NCBI RefSeq assembly: GCF_004011695.2
Contig: NC_082422.1
Location: 930,001-994,000 of the forward strand
Reading direction: 5' to 3'
From: Ascochyta rabiei
Taxonomy: Eukaryota; Ascomycota; Dothideomycetes; Pleosporales; Didymellaceae
DNA length: 64,000 nt
Position 1 is the stretch's first letter. The number at the start of each line of letters is the position of its first letter. Under the pieces are notes generated by a model, which saw nothing but the letters and a program-made list of their open reading frames with translations, ran no database searches and was not told where the DNA came from. Position numbers and translations under genes: made by a program. This document shows, piece after piece, positions 44,252-54,800 of this stretch.

Positions 44252-46298
44252 ATGAGCGCGCTCACGCAGGCCGAAGAGGCGCAGCTGAAGACGCTGCTGC
44301 AGGACGCCGTCGTGTCTTGCACAGAGCGCTGCCTCTACCATTCTGCGAAATGGTATGCTTCTACCGCCGGCTTGTGCGCATTGTCCTGTCTGTACTGATG
44401 TTGACCAAGGGCTGCAGAACTGCTCAACTCGCTGCCTGCCTCAGACGACGACGGCTCTGACACGGACGTCGACTCGCCCATGTCGGACGCCGCGCCACCA
44501 CAGACACCAAGTCCACCCACCAGAGATGCCACCGAGCAACGCCTAGAGGCGCGAGAGGCACACAGATTCCTCCTCGCCAAGACGTACTTTGACTGCCGCG
44601 AGTACGACCGCTGCGCCGCCGTCTTCCTCCCAGGGCCTCTGCCCCGGGGCGCTGTCCATGCCAGCTACTCGCCGACTGCGAGCGCGAAGAACGCGAAGAG
44701 TGCGCACAAGGGCAAGGCACGGGCGAGCACATCGGCCGCCTCGACGTCCACCTCGACCGCCGACCTGGTTGCAGGACTCAGCCAAAAGTCGCTGTTTCTT
44801 GCCCTCTACGCAAAGTACATTGTGGGTGAGAGGCGCATGAACGAGGACAGTGAGATGATTCTGGGCCCGCAAGATGGCGGCGTCATGCTGAACAAGGAGC
44901 TGCCTGGCATTTCCACCGTCCTGGAGCAATGGTTCTCCCAGCTTCCCAATAGTGCACGACAGCCCCAGGGATGGCTAGAGTACCTCTACGGCATCGTGCT
45001 CGCCAAGGGCAAGAACGAGAAGCTCGCCATCGACTATCTCCTGCAGAGTGTGCAGCAGTACCCCTACAACTGGGGCGCGTGGCAGGAGCTTACCTCCCTG
45101 CTGGGAACCAACGAGGAGGTGAGTGTGGCTGATACAGTCTTGCAATGTGCGTTGGCTAACCCTCGACCAGCTGCAAGACCTCGCCCACCAACTGCCGCCC
45201 AACTTGATGACGCTGATCTTCCACATCACCACCTCGCAGGAGCTATACCAGGTCAGCGAGACAGTGCACAACTCTCTCACACAAATCATGTCCATCTTCC
45301 CAACTTCCGCCTTCCTCAAAACCCAGCGCGCCTTACTACACTACCACAGCAAAGACTTTGACGAAGCCGAGCACATCTTCTCAGACCTACTCATCACCGA
45401 CCCATACCGCCTCGACTATCTCGACAACTACTCAAACATACTCTACGTGATGGAGATGAGACCGAAACTTGCCTTCTTAGCACAACTAGCCACAGCGACA
45501 GACAAGTTCCGGCCAGAGACATGTTGCGTGGTCGGCAACTACTACTCTGTCAAATCTGAACACGAAAAAGCTGTAATGTACTTCCGCCGCGCACTCACAC
45601 TAGACCGCGCCTTCCTCTCCGCCTGGACACTCATGGGTCATGAATTTGTCGAAATGAAGAATACCCACGCCGCTATTGAATCCTACCGCCGCGCCGTTGA
45701 TGTCAACAGAAAGGACTACCGCGCATGGTACGGTCTAGGCCAAACCTACGAAGTCCTCGAAATGCATTCGTACGCCCTCTTCTACCACCAGAGGGCTGCG
45801 GCGCTGCGTCCCTACGATCCCAAGCTATGGATGGCAGTTGGTCAGTGTTTCGGCAAAGTAGGAAAGGTCATGAACGGTATCCGCGCCTACAAGCGTGCGC
45901 TGGTCGCAGGCTCTTACTACGATGCCGGCGCCGCATCATCCTTTGGGAGTGGCGAAGCTGCACTTGGAGGCGGCATCCTGGACCCAGAAGTGCTCTACCA
46001 GATTGCCCTTCTCTACGAGCGCATTCGTAACATGGCCGAGTGCTCAGCCTACATGGAGCTCGTGCTTGCTCAGGAAGAAGGCCCTGATGTGGATGAGGTG
46101 GGCTCAGATGGCGGAGGCGGCGTCGGCGTGACACCGACAACGAGCAAAGCGCGCCTGTGGCTGGCGAGGTACGAGTACCAACGCGGCATGTATCAGCGTG
46201 CTTCAGAGCTTGCGAATGAGCTCTGTCAGGACAACTTCGAAGTCGAGGATGCGAAGGCTCTGATCAGGGATGTACGGGCGAGACAAGAGGCGAATTAG
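44252..46298 (+). CDS. CDC23: Anaphase-promoting complex subunit 8 (TPR protein)
   Basis: Three exons: 44252-44352, 44410-45118 and 45171-46298 (645 aa). The N-terminal APC8 region (LLNSLPASDDD) is followed by an acidic and Ser/Ala-rich insert at about 45-70 and 110-140. A TPR superhelix comes next, with signature blocks AVMYFRRALTLDRAFLSAW, HAAIESYRRAVDVNRKDYRAW and YGLGQTYEVLEMHSYALFYH, which are almost invariant in Cdc23/APC8. APC8 is a scaffold in the TPR lobe of the APC/C ubiquitin ligase and helps bind Cdc20/Cdh1 and substrates for mitotic exit. A Gly/Asp-rich insert near residue 590 (DEVGSDGGGGVG) is unusual but in frame. Complete and probably essential. Confidence 0.95.
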
Positions 46299-46669
46299 AC
46301 CGAGTGATCATGACTGGTACAGCATTTAGCGGCGTAGAGATTAAGATACCCAACTTTCACTGTGACTCGGTCTGACTTTGGATTCAGGGAGAGTTTCGAC
46401 AACTTGTGAGATAGTAGGCGTTCGACGTCGATTCCTTGAATCATCGGTACGACTTGTGAAGGCGGTCAACACCGTCACACCGATCTTCACGCCTGGCAAT
46501 GTCATGTCGGATTCCAGGGATTACAATGTGAATTGACACGATTACAACGCATAAGTATCGCCAGTACCACCCTTGCCTGTCCATCAGTCTATCCTATATC
46601 CAGCCAATCTGACATCTAGTCCATTCAACATCTAGTCCCACATAAGAATCAAAGACACATCAAAGCGAT
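46299..46669. other. Intergenic, no supported gene
   Basis: 3' flank of APC8 and possible promoter of the hypothetical ORF that follows. Confidence 0.4.
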
Positions 46670-47146
46670 ATGCGCGGTCCATTTTCAATGTTAGGTACAA
46701 CCTTCGAAGATATTCTCTTCGGCAGAGAGCTACCATACTTTTTACAATTCCCACCCCCAACCTCGCGCTGGACACGATCCGACGTGATTGGGCATCATAT
46801 CAGTGTGCTGCACAAGGTCTACATTGAACTTTTACATGCGGCAGACAACTATTCCGCCCCCTACGTCTTAACTCAGAATGTAAATTGCGTCCGCTACGAA
46901 ATGTCGCGACAGGGCTGGATAGCACGTGTCCTTCGCGACGGGTCGGTGCTGCTCGTCGATGCACCCGGAGTGTACTTGGAGCCGGATCTCCACACCCACA
47001 GCCTCGCCAGCGGGGAACGCCGTGTTCTCCAGCAGCCGAGCCAGACGCAAACCCACGAGCAGAACCGAGCTCGATCTGCGCATCCAGCCATTGCAGCTGC
47101 GCCTGCACCTAAGCTGATTGGAGGTTGGAAGAGAGAAGAAAGATAA
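46670..47146 (+). CDS. Hypothetical protein (158 aa)
   Basis: A single open frame from an ATG in reasonable context (gcgatATGcgc). It contains a compact-looking block, LPYFLQFPPPTSRWTRSDVI...VLHKVYIELLHAAD, then RDGSVLLVDAPGVYLEPD. A Gln/Ala-rich tail follows. I recognise no family. Its position between two core genes and its protein-like composition give moderate support. Downstream low-complexity ORFs could be further exons of the same gene, but I found no convincing splice path. Confidence 0.35.
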   Translation: MRGPFSMLGTTFEDILFGRELPYFLQFPPPTSRWTRSDVIGHHISVLHKVYIELLHAADNYSAPYVLTQNVNCVRYEMSRQGWIARVLRDGSVLLVDAPGVYLEPDLHTHSLASGERRVLQQPSQTQTHEQNRARSAHPAIAAAPAPKLIGGWKREER

Positions 47147-47874
47147 GAGGGAGAAAAAGAAGAAAAGGGGGTCAAAGTAGAGATCCAGTCGACGACACGT
47201 ATCAGAATCAGAATCAGACTCGGGATCAGAACAAGACCACGACTCCCGCTCCAGCGACGACGAACCACGAAAAAAGGTAAGAGCCGCAAACCAGCACCTT
47301 CGTCCGAGGATTCTTCGTCAGAAGACAGCGAGTGCTCGAGCAAAGCTACGAGCAAAGCTACGAGCAAAGATAAGGAGCCAGGAGAAGACTAGGGGCGAGA
47401 GCAAGAGTGTAAATCCCAAGCAAGAGCAAAAACAAAAACAAAAGCAAAGGCAAAGGCAAATGCAAATCCACACGCAGCTCCTTCTCTATCATGTCCCGTG
47501 CCCTTCGATCAAAGAAGCGCGCACCCACGCAGAAACTGCTCACGTATACGTCGGACGACAGAGTCGCCGGGTACGAAAGCGATTGCGCGGCTGCATCGGA
47601 CATGGAGGTGGGGAGGCTGAGCGGTGACGGGGACAACGGTGGTTACGGCGACGACGGTAGTGGTGGGGGAGAGGAGGAGGAGGAGGAGGAGGAGGAGGAG
47701 GAGGTCTGGGGGGTATTGTTGAAGCCAGGAATGGGGTTGAGTTGGGGTGTGGGGTGTAGGGTGTTTCGCATAGCCAAGGATGGATGTGTATGGGTGGTAA
47801 TGCAGTGGAACAATATATATACGTGAAAGACTAAATTAAACGTCATCGTCATCAAGATGGGATGGTTAGGCTGG
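47147..47874. repeat. Low-complexity purine-rich stretch with Ser/Glu-coding fragments
   Basis: Contains AG-rich runs, a segment readable as SESESDSGSEQDHDS, and after a frame change SSEDSSSEDSECSS. There are repeated gagcaaagctac units (near 47336-47370), gcaaaaacaaaaac-type repeats (47410-47460), and a (gga/gag)n run at 47670-47702. The ORF at 47491-47826 begins plausibly (MSRALRSKKRAPTQKLL) but ends in the microsatellite. No reliable gene model. Confidence 0.5.
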
Positions 47875-49849
47875 CTACGCCGCAGCAGCAGCCAGGATAA
47901 CGTCCGCAGCCTTCTCGGCAACCATGTATGTCGAGACGGCGGTGAAAGTACCGGGGATACGCGGGAACACCGAGGCGTCAACGACACGCAGACCCGTCGT
48001 GCCGCGGACCTTGAAGCTGCTGTCGAGGACGGCCATCTTGTCGTCGTCGGCGCCGATGGGGCATGTGGACGAGGCGTGGTGGCCCCATGCGCTGTCCTTG
48101 ATGTAGTCGGCAATCTCCTCGGCCGTGTCAACGTCCTTGCCAGGGAGGACCTCGGTGATGGGGACGAGCTGGCGCTTGAATGCGTCGCGGGTGAGCGCGA
48201 TGGCTTCGGTCATGGCGGTCACGTCCTTCTCGAACTCGCCGACGCCTGTGTCGAAGTAGTTGTATGTGATGGCGGGGACGTCGAGCGGGTCGGCGGACTG
48301 CAGGGTCACAGTGCCGGCGTTGTTACGAGGGTGAGCCTTGAGAATGGCCCATGAGAAGAGATTGTGTACGGCAGTGGCGTTGATGCTGTAGTTGGGGAAG
48401 TAACCACGGAAGTTGACGGGGCCACCGAATGCAAAGATGTCCCAGTTGTTGTTCTCTGCCACGCTGGACTTGTAGAACATGTTGGCGCCGAGACCGGGGG
48501 AGGCGTAGATGCCACGGTTGCCAAGAACAGGAGTGTTGTAGCGGTCGATGCAGGCATCTGCAGAGTCGCCCTTAAAAGTGCAGCCGTCAAGGGCGGCGAA
48601 GTCGTTCTTGACCTCACCCTGGACGCTGATCTCGTAGTGGTCCTGGAGGTTAGTACCGACACCGGGGAGGTCGACGACAACAGGAATAGAGTGCTTCTTC
48701 AGCTCGTCGGCGGGACCAACACCAGAAAGCTTAAGGAGCTGGGGAGAGTTGTAGGTTCCTCCAGCAACAATAACCTCACGCGAGGCCGTGGCGGAACCAG
48801 CAGTGCCCTTGGCGCCAGTGTTCTTGGGGCTAGCCTTGTAGAGGTACTGGCCATCGAGGAACTCGACACCGGTGGCACGGGGAGGAGTGACAGTCTCGTC
48901 GAAGGTGACCTTTGTAACGTGACTGTGCAGTCTGACATCAAGAGGGTACATCTTGGTGCCGTTGGCGTGCTTGGCATCGCGGACAGCAACGACGAACTCA
49001 CGCGATCCAGTGCGCTTACCATCGGCGGTCGACAAGGGGATCTGGAACAGACCAGGCTCAGAGTCGCGCGCGTCGGTGTTGGCGTTGGCATCGCCTGCGA
49101 GAAGAGTTGCCAGGTTTACAATGACGTCTGTTGCGTTTCCAAGGGCGAAGGCGGCACCACCAACCAAGCTAAGAAGCTGAGGGTCGCTAGTGACAATGTC
49201 AATAGGAGCGTACTGTGTTCCCAGCCATCCCTTGTAGCCGTGTCCATTGCCGGAGGTCAGGTAGGCGTTTTTCTCAAGCTTGACGAAGTACTTGCGCATA
49301 GCATCCGGCGACCATGACGAGTCGCCAGTGATGCTCGCAATGTTCTCAAAATCAGACTGGTGGGGGTAGACAGCGATGAGGGCGTTGTGAGCTGTACATC
49401 CTCCGAGAGTACCAGTCCTGGGGTAGAGCGTACCCTTCTGGACAGAGCCAGAGGGAGGCGAGAGTCCAGTGTATTCGCCACCGTCGGGTGTTGTGTATGA
49501 AGTCTTGAAATCGCGAGCTTGCCTCTCTTCATCAGCGTAGTGCTTGACGAAGAAGTTCCAGGCCAGGTTGGGGTCCTCAGAGACCTTGGCATTGAACGAA
49601 GGGACAGTGTAGTTCTGGTTGGCGCCCTGGTCATCACCAGCTTCGATCAGAAGGGTCTTGTGACCAGCAAGGGCAAGACGAGCCGCAAGGGGGCCGCCAC
49701 CTGCATCGACTGTTAGACCACACAACTACCGCTAGCGACTACAACTTACCAGCACCACTTCCGACTACAACGTATTCGTACCCGGTAAGCTCGACAGCCT
49801 TTGCGAGCGAGGCGAAAGCCGCCAACTTGACGAACTGGCAGAACAGCAT
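47875..49849 (-). CDS. Secreted GMC-family flavin oxidoreductase
   Basis: Two exons: 49849-49750 and 49700-47875. The intron is 49701-49749 (GTAAGT...GATGCAG) and the product is 641 aa. A signal peptide (MLFCQFVKLAAFASLAKA) runs to about residue 18. The ADP-binding motif VVGSGAGGGPLAARLAL starts at about residue 29 and is split by the intron. GMC signature 1-like GTLGGCTAHN and signature 2-like GTYNSPQLLKLSGVGP follow. The C-terminal active-site segment SAWGHHASSTCPIG carries the catalytic His pair region. The class includes aryl-alcohol, glucose and choline-type oxidases or dehydrogenases, which oxidise alcohols with FAD. Which alcohol is not determinable. A TATAAA element lies about 134 bp upstream. 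Confidence 0.93.
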
Positions 49850-49982
49850 GTTGATTATGATAACGAGAATGGGGGTATAGAGGGCCTATTGATCGTCAGC
49901 GAGCGTCTCGACGGAGGAGATGTATGGAAACCTACAAACGAGTGAACACCTGCTCATCGAAGAACTGGCGGTTCCCCTCATC

Positions 49983-49988
49983 TTTATA
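49983..49988 (-). promoter_or_regulatory. Putative TATA box of the GMC oxidoreductase gene
   Basis: TATAAA on the minus strand, in a pyrimidine-rich setting about 134 bp upstream of the ATG at 49849. Inference from position and sequence. Confidence 0.35.
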
Positions 49989-51833
49989 CTACCCCTCCAT
50001 GGCATGTCACTGCCCCTGGTATGTATCTCGCAGTGCTCTAGAACAATACCCTGCTCAGATTTACCCTGCTCAGTCAATAGTCGCTAAGTTCGTCTAGTCA
50101 CTCAGTCTACAAAGCGTGCGGTAGTGGTTCCTGTTTCGTGTCGCATGGCCGAAGCGAACAACCATTGCCCGTGCCCGTGATCGACACGGCATCCTGTGGA
50201 TATACTCCGCTATCCAGGGGTCTCTTTGAAGAGCAATATCCGAGGTCGAACATCTAGCACGACGTTCGCAGTTAAACGCTCTACGGCAGAACAAGGCGTT
50301 CGCATCCCTATTGGCACAAGATCTAGTAGGCCTGTCGATGAAGGACCAGCACGGGCCTCAAAGTGTAGGAAACGTACGCTGGTGACGCTCGAGGTTAAAT
50401 TACCTGTCGCACATGGTTCGCCAGGTTGGCGCACGCTCGCCATGCGCAGAACGGCCGTTCCCTAATTTCGATCCGTCCCCGCGGGTTACAGGAGGCTAGA
50501 GGGAATGTCTTCCTCATCGAGACTGGTGACTCGGAGTTCTTGCAATGTTAGTCCACCTAGGCCATCGTCTTCATTTTGCACGCTCAGGGCCCTCGTTCCG
50601 ACCCATGACATCTAGGGGAGGCGGCACAACGTGCAACGGTGCGAAGTGGCGCAGCGGATGCGCGACGGAGCCTCCTAGAACTGAAGCGGTAATGGCGCTC
50701 GGACCTGTATGATAGGCATGGTGCCATTGTGTGTTCCTGAGCTTGCTCGCCTCGGCAGATGGTCGACATACAATTGATCGATTTGTATTCGGAATAGTGG
50801 CCTGATACCGTCTCCATCATCGAGTCGAAGATCGCTGAACTAGATTCGGATTGCTTGGTGACAACGTCACCGTCAGAGCGACGAGTGCTGTAGCTCGCAA
50901 CAATAGGAGCATGAAATAGTATGGCAAAAGAGAGTCCGCACCGCATTTGCCGCACCTACAGTCGCCTGTTGCTTGTCAATCATAGACAGGCTCTTTGGAC
51001 CGCAGGACGAACACAGGACCTGCAGGGAAGGTAAACATCCAAGAACAGTTCGAACCCATCGAACCCAGACACAGGACTGAAGCGAAGATATCGGGAGTCC
51101 AATTACAATAGCTTTGTGAAAGAACGGAAGACACATCAGCGCGCTGCATCACCATATGCAACGCAACTTTGCCCACTATACTCCGACAACCTAACCGATT
51201 AGACTGGTGTTATTGCTGTCGTTGAGCAGTGGAATTTCATCGACTACCTCTCATCCTCACCACTAGCATCTTCGAGCACCGTACCAGTGTCTCCAACCTG
51301 AAAGTCACGCACAACCCATTGGACAGCCAGCCGATACCACAGAGCAGTGGCGGTTTGTATTGTATCTTAGCGTATCCTGTCATGTCACATCGATTGTAGA
51401 TGTACCCGCGATCATTAGGGTGGGAGGGAAGTGTAGCGAAACGTAGTCATCCACCGGGTACCAAGCCTGTCCTGTCCATCTAGTGTGTACCGATGCCGAA
51501 GCCAATTCATCAATGCACCGTATACCCAACCCTACCGCACCCACCCACACACCACAACCATTACGCGCCCAAAACACAAACATAGCCCAAAGAAGGGAAC
51601 GGGGGAATCATGCTCATGCTCATGCGATCTGAACGCCGGAAACCCAAAGAACCTTGGAGGGAAGAAAAGCGTAGAAGAGGAAGAAGGGTCAAAGGGAGAA
51701 GAGGAAGAGGGCGGGGGGACTCCGCGCCATGCATGCATGCAGTCCACGAACAAACACATCTCAACGCACGCATAACAAAAACACCAAGGCAGAAACAAGG
51801 GTATAGAAGAAAGGGAGGAAATGAAAACAACCA
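49989..51833. other. Gene-poor interval, no supported gene
   Basis: Short ORFs only. A tiny segment at about 50480-50550 (plus) reads EARGNVFLIETGDSE, which vaguely resembles the FAD-binding beta strand of GMC enzymes, but it is far too short to call. Confidence 0.4.
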
Positions 51834-54800
51834 CTACGCGCGGCCGGGGATACTCTCCAGCTCGGAGCGCTGGCGAAGGTACTTTGCAGCCAGGCCGTCG
51901 CCGCCCTTCATGCTCTGCTCCATCCAGTGCTGGGCGACACACATGGTCATGGGATCGCTGCGGGCTGGGTCCTGGCTGGCTTTGCGCTCGCGGTTGAGCA
52001 GCTCCGTCTTGAACACGTCGCTGGGCTTGGTGAGGGGTAGGACGGTGCGGTGCAGGAGCTCGGGGGACGTGAGGTAGAAGATGGCGAGTTCGCGCTCGGC
52101 CACGGCGTCGCCTTCTTTGGCGGTGATGAGCAGCATGCGCGCTGCATCTTCCATGTTGTAGCGGCTGACGGGCTCGGGAACGGGCGTGTGGGTGGTTGGG
52201 ACGCCGGCGCTGTTCTTTTCCGACGAGGTCGTGTTCTGCGACACGGCGGCGGAGCGGTTCGAGTTGCTCGCGTTGATGACCTCGTCCACGAGCTCCACCA
52301 TGATCCGACAGACGTCCTGCTTCAGCCCCAGCGCTGCGAGCCCAACGTCCCAAAACGCCTTGCCGCGCTCCGTCTTGTCGAGCATCTGCGCGGGCACAAA
52401 CGAGGCAATGTACTGCAGGTCGCGGAACAGAGACTTTGGGCGTATGTCTGCGTCGCGGAGCAGGCCTTGGATGACTTCGACAATCATGTCGGTGCTAGGC
52501 GGGCCAACGGGAGAGCGAGCGCCGCTGCGGTGAGGAAGCGGTGAAGCGTTAGGCCCGCGATCGGCCGTCATGGTGTGGGAGCGGCGCTCTTCGCAGTTCG
52601 CAATGGCCTCTTCAAGATTCTGAGCGCGGGAGTGCTGGGTCGCGGGCTCGCGCGAGCTGAAGTCAGCAACGGCGCCAAGGGTGGGCGACTGTGGGACCGT
52701 GGGGAGGGTATCGCGGCGGTTGTTGTACGAGCGGCCAGAGCGAGAGGACAGCGAAGCGACAATGAGAAGCTCCAGCTCGTAGAGGGCATGTAGCTTGGAG
52801 TAGGGGTTTGGGTGCGTTGCGAATTTGCTGAGCAGGCGCCGGAACGCCACATTGTAGGGGAACTCGAGCAGACCGGCCTTCTTCGCGGCCGTGATGCCAG
52901 CTGAGCGTGAAGTGGCATCGCTCGATGTCGAAGAGTGCTCGCCTGCGGAGTGATGGGCGTCGGAGCCGGCGGCATGTTGGAAAGTCGCGACAGGCGGCGC
53001 AGCTTGGCCTCTCTCAGTCCGTCCGAGGGTGTCGAGTGGCACGTTCCGCTGATCGACGTGGGCGTGCTTTCGCAGACCCTTCATGCTCTTCTTCTTCGCA
53101 AGCTGCTTCTTTCGCTTGCGTTCCTCTTCGTCTCTGCGCTGGATGCAGTCTTCCAGAATATCGCCGCTGAACCAAGAATCCGTTTCGCTACCGTTGGCAA
53201 AGACCATGGTCCCGAGGTCGCTCAGAAGCAAGCCGGTCAGCGTCTGCTTCAGTTCAAGCAAGAAGCGGCGCTTCTCCTCGTTCACGCTTGCCGACTGCTT
53301 CAGCATGACGGTGCCCTTGGACGAAGAGGCTGTTCGGGGGCGAATGCTGGCGGCGCTGGTCGGTGACTGAGCTTGTGTCTGGAACGGCGACCAGAACGTC
53401 GCAGCAGAGTCGATGGCCAGCACGGGAGAGGAAGCGCCGAAGTAGTCTTGGGACTCGATGGGACTGGTGCCCCAAGGGCTCTGATCGAAGCTGTGACCCG
53501 AAACGTTGCGATTGGCCACCGAGCGCAGGCTGCTGTGGCTGGGGCGCTGCGCGAAGTCGAGGTTCCTCGAGCCGGGTCGGCCGTGTGTTTCGTACTCCTC
53601 ATCGCCAGCGACAGACAGAGTGCCGACGCCGGTGAGGAAGAGATCGCCCTTCTGCCGCCCGCTATCGAGGATCTGCTGGTCGCGCTTGTACAGATCGCTC
53701 GCCCAGAGAGTAGGGCCTTCCATCAGGTTATCAGCAACGATCTTGTTGACGCACTTGTCAATCTCCAGACAGAAGCGGTGAATGCGCTCTTCGCCCTTGC
53801 AGAAGTTCTCGATCCCGTACTGATTGATCCACTTCAGCGTGATGTCGGACTGTTCGTCAGACAGCTTATTGGGACCACCAAAGTCCTGCGAAGCAGCCAT
53901 GACGTCAACGAGCTGAGCTTCGTTCCGCAGCGCGAAGTTGTTCGAGGACGACTTGGAATAGTTGCGGGACCGCGGGGTCTGCAGAGGCTTGCCGTCGAGC
54001 GACTTGGTAGGCTGGCCCATGATCTTGAGCGCCAGGGCGACGTTCTTGGCGTCGTCGTATTCCTTCGAGCCCCGGACGTCGCTGATGTACCACATCTTGT
54101 CTCGGAGGTTCTTGAAGCCGGCCATCATCTCCTCGATCATACCGTCCGACCTTTCTTGAGATTGCTTCAGCCAGACGAACCAGGCTTCGAACTCTTCGAT
54201 TGCGTTTGCGGCTTTGCTCAGAGAATCGCGTGGACCACGCGAGAAGTAGTTGAGAAGCGCAGCATATCCGTTCTTTACGAGCGTGGGAGAGCTGAGCCTT
54301 CGGAGGCTTGCCAGGGTCTTGTGGTACATGAGCGCGTTGACAAAGTCGGAGCGGGCCTGACACTGGAGCATAGCCGACTCGAGCATGGTGACCAGAACCG
54401 AGTGGTTCCCTTGTCTTTCAGACGGGTTCTGTGGGTTGCTGTTGCTCCTCGGATGCTGTGGCGAACGGTGGCGTGCGGGCACATTGCGTTGGCTTGCGAT
54501 GAGGTTGGTGAGCTGGCTCTGCGTCTGCGGTTGAGGCTGGTGGTAAGGGTTGCGCGATGCAAACGTCTCGCTCGCGACTCGACCCAGACCTCGGCCCCTT
54601 CCTCCTTTCCGCGTTGTCATGCGGTTGCTGAAGCTCTTGGACTCACTGTCGGGAGCCAGCTCTTTTGGTATCTCGTACTCTTCGACTAGCTTAGCAATGG
54701 CCTCCTTCAGCTGGTGGTAGTCGTTTTCAAGATCGATCGCGCCTGAGCCCTCATCGTCGCTGCTGTCCGTATCGTGCGAGTCCTCGTCGTGCTCATCCTC

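Noticed and set aside
50480..50550. Short segment resembling a GMC FAD-binding strand near the GMC gene
   Set aside because: About fifteen residues only; chance similarity is likely.
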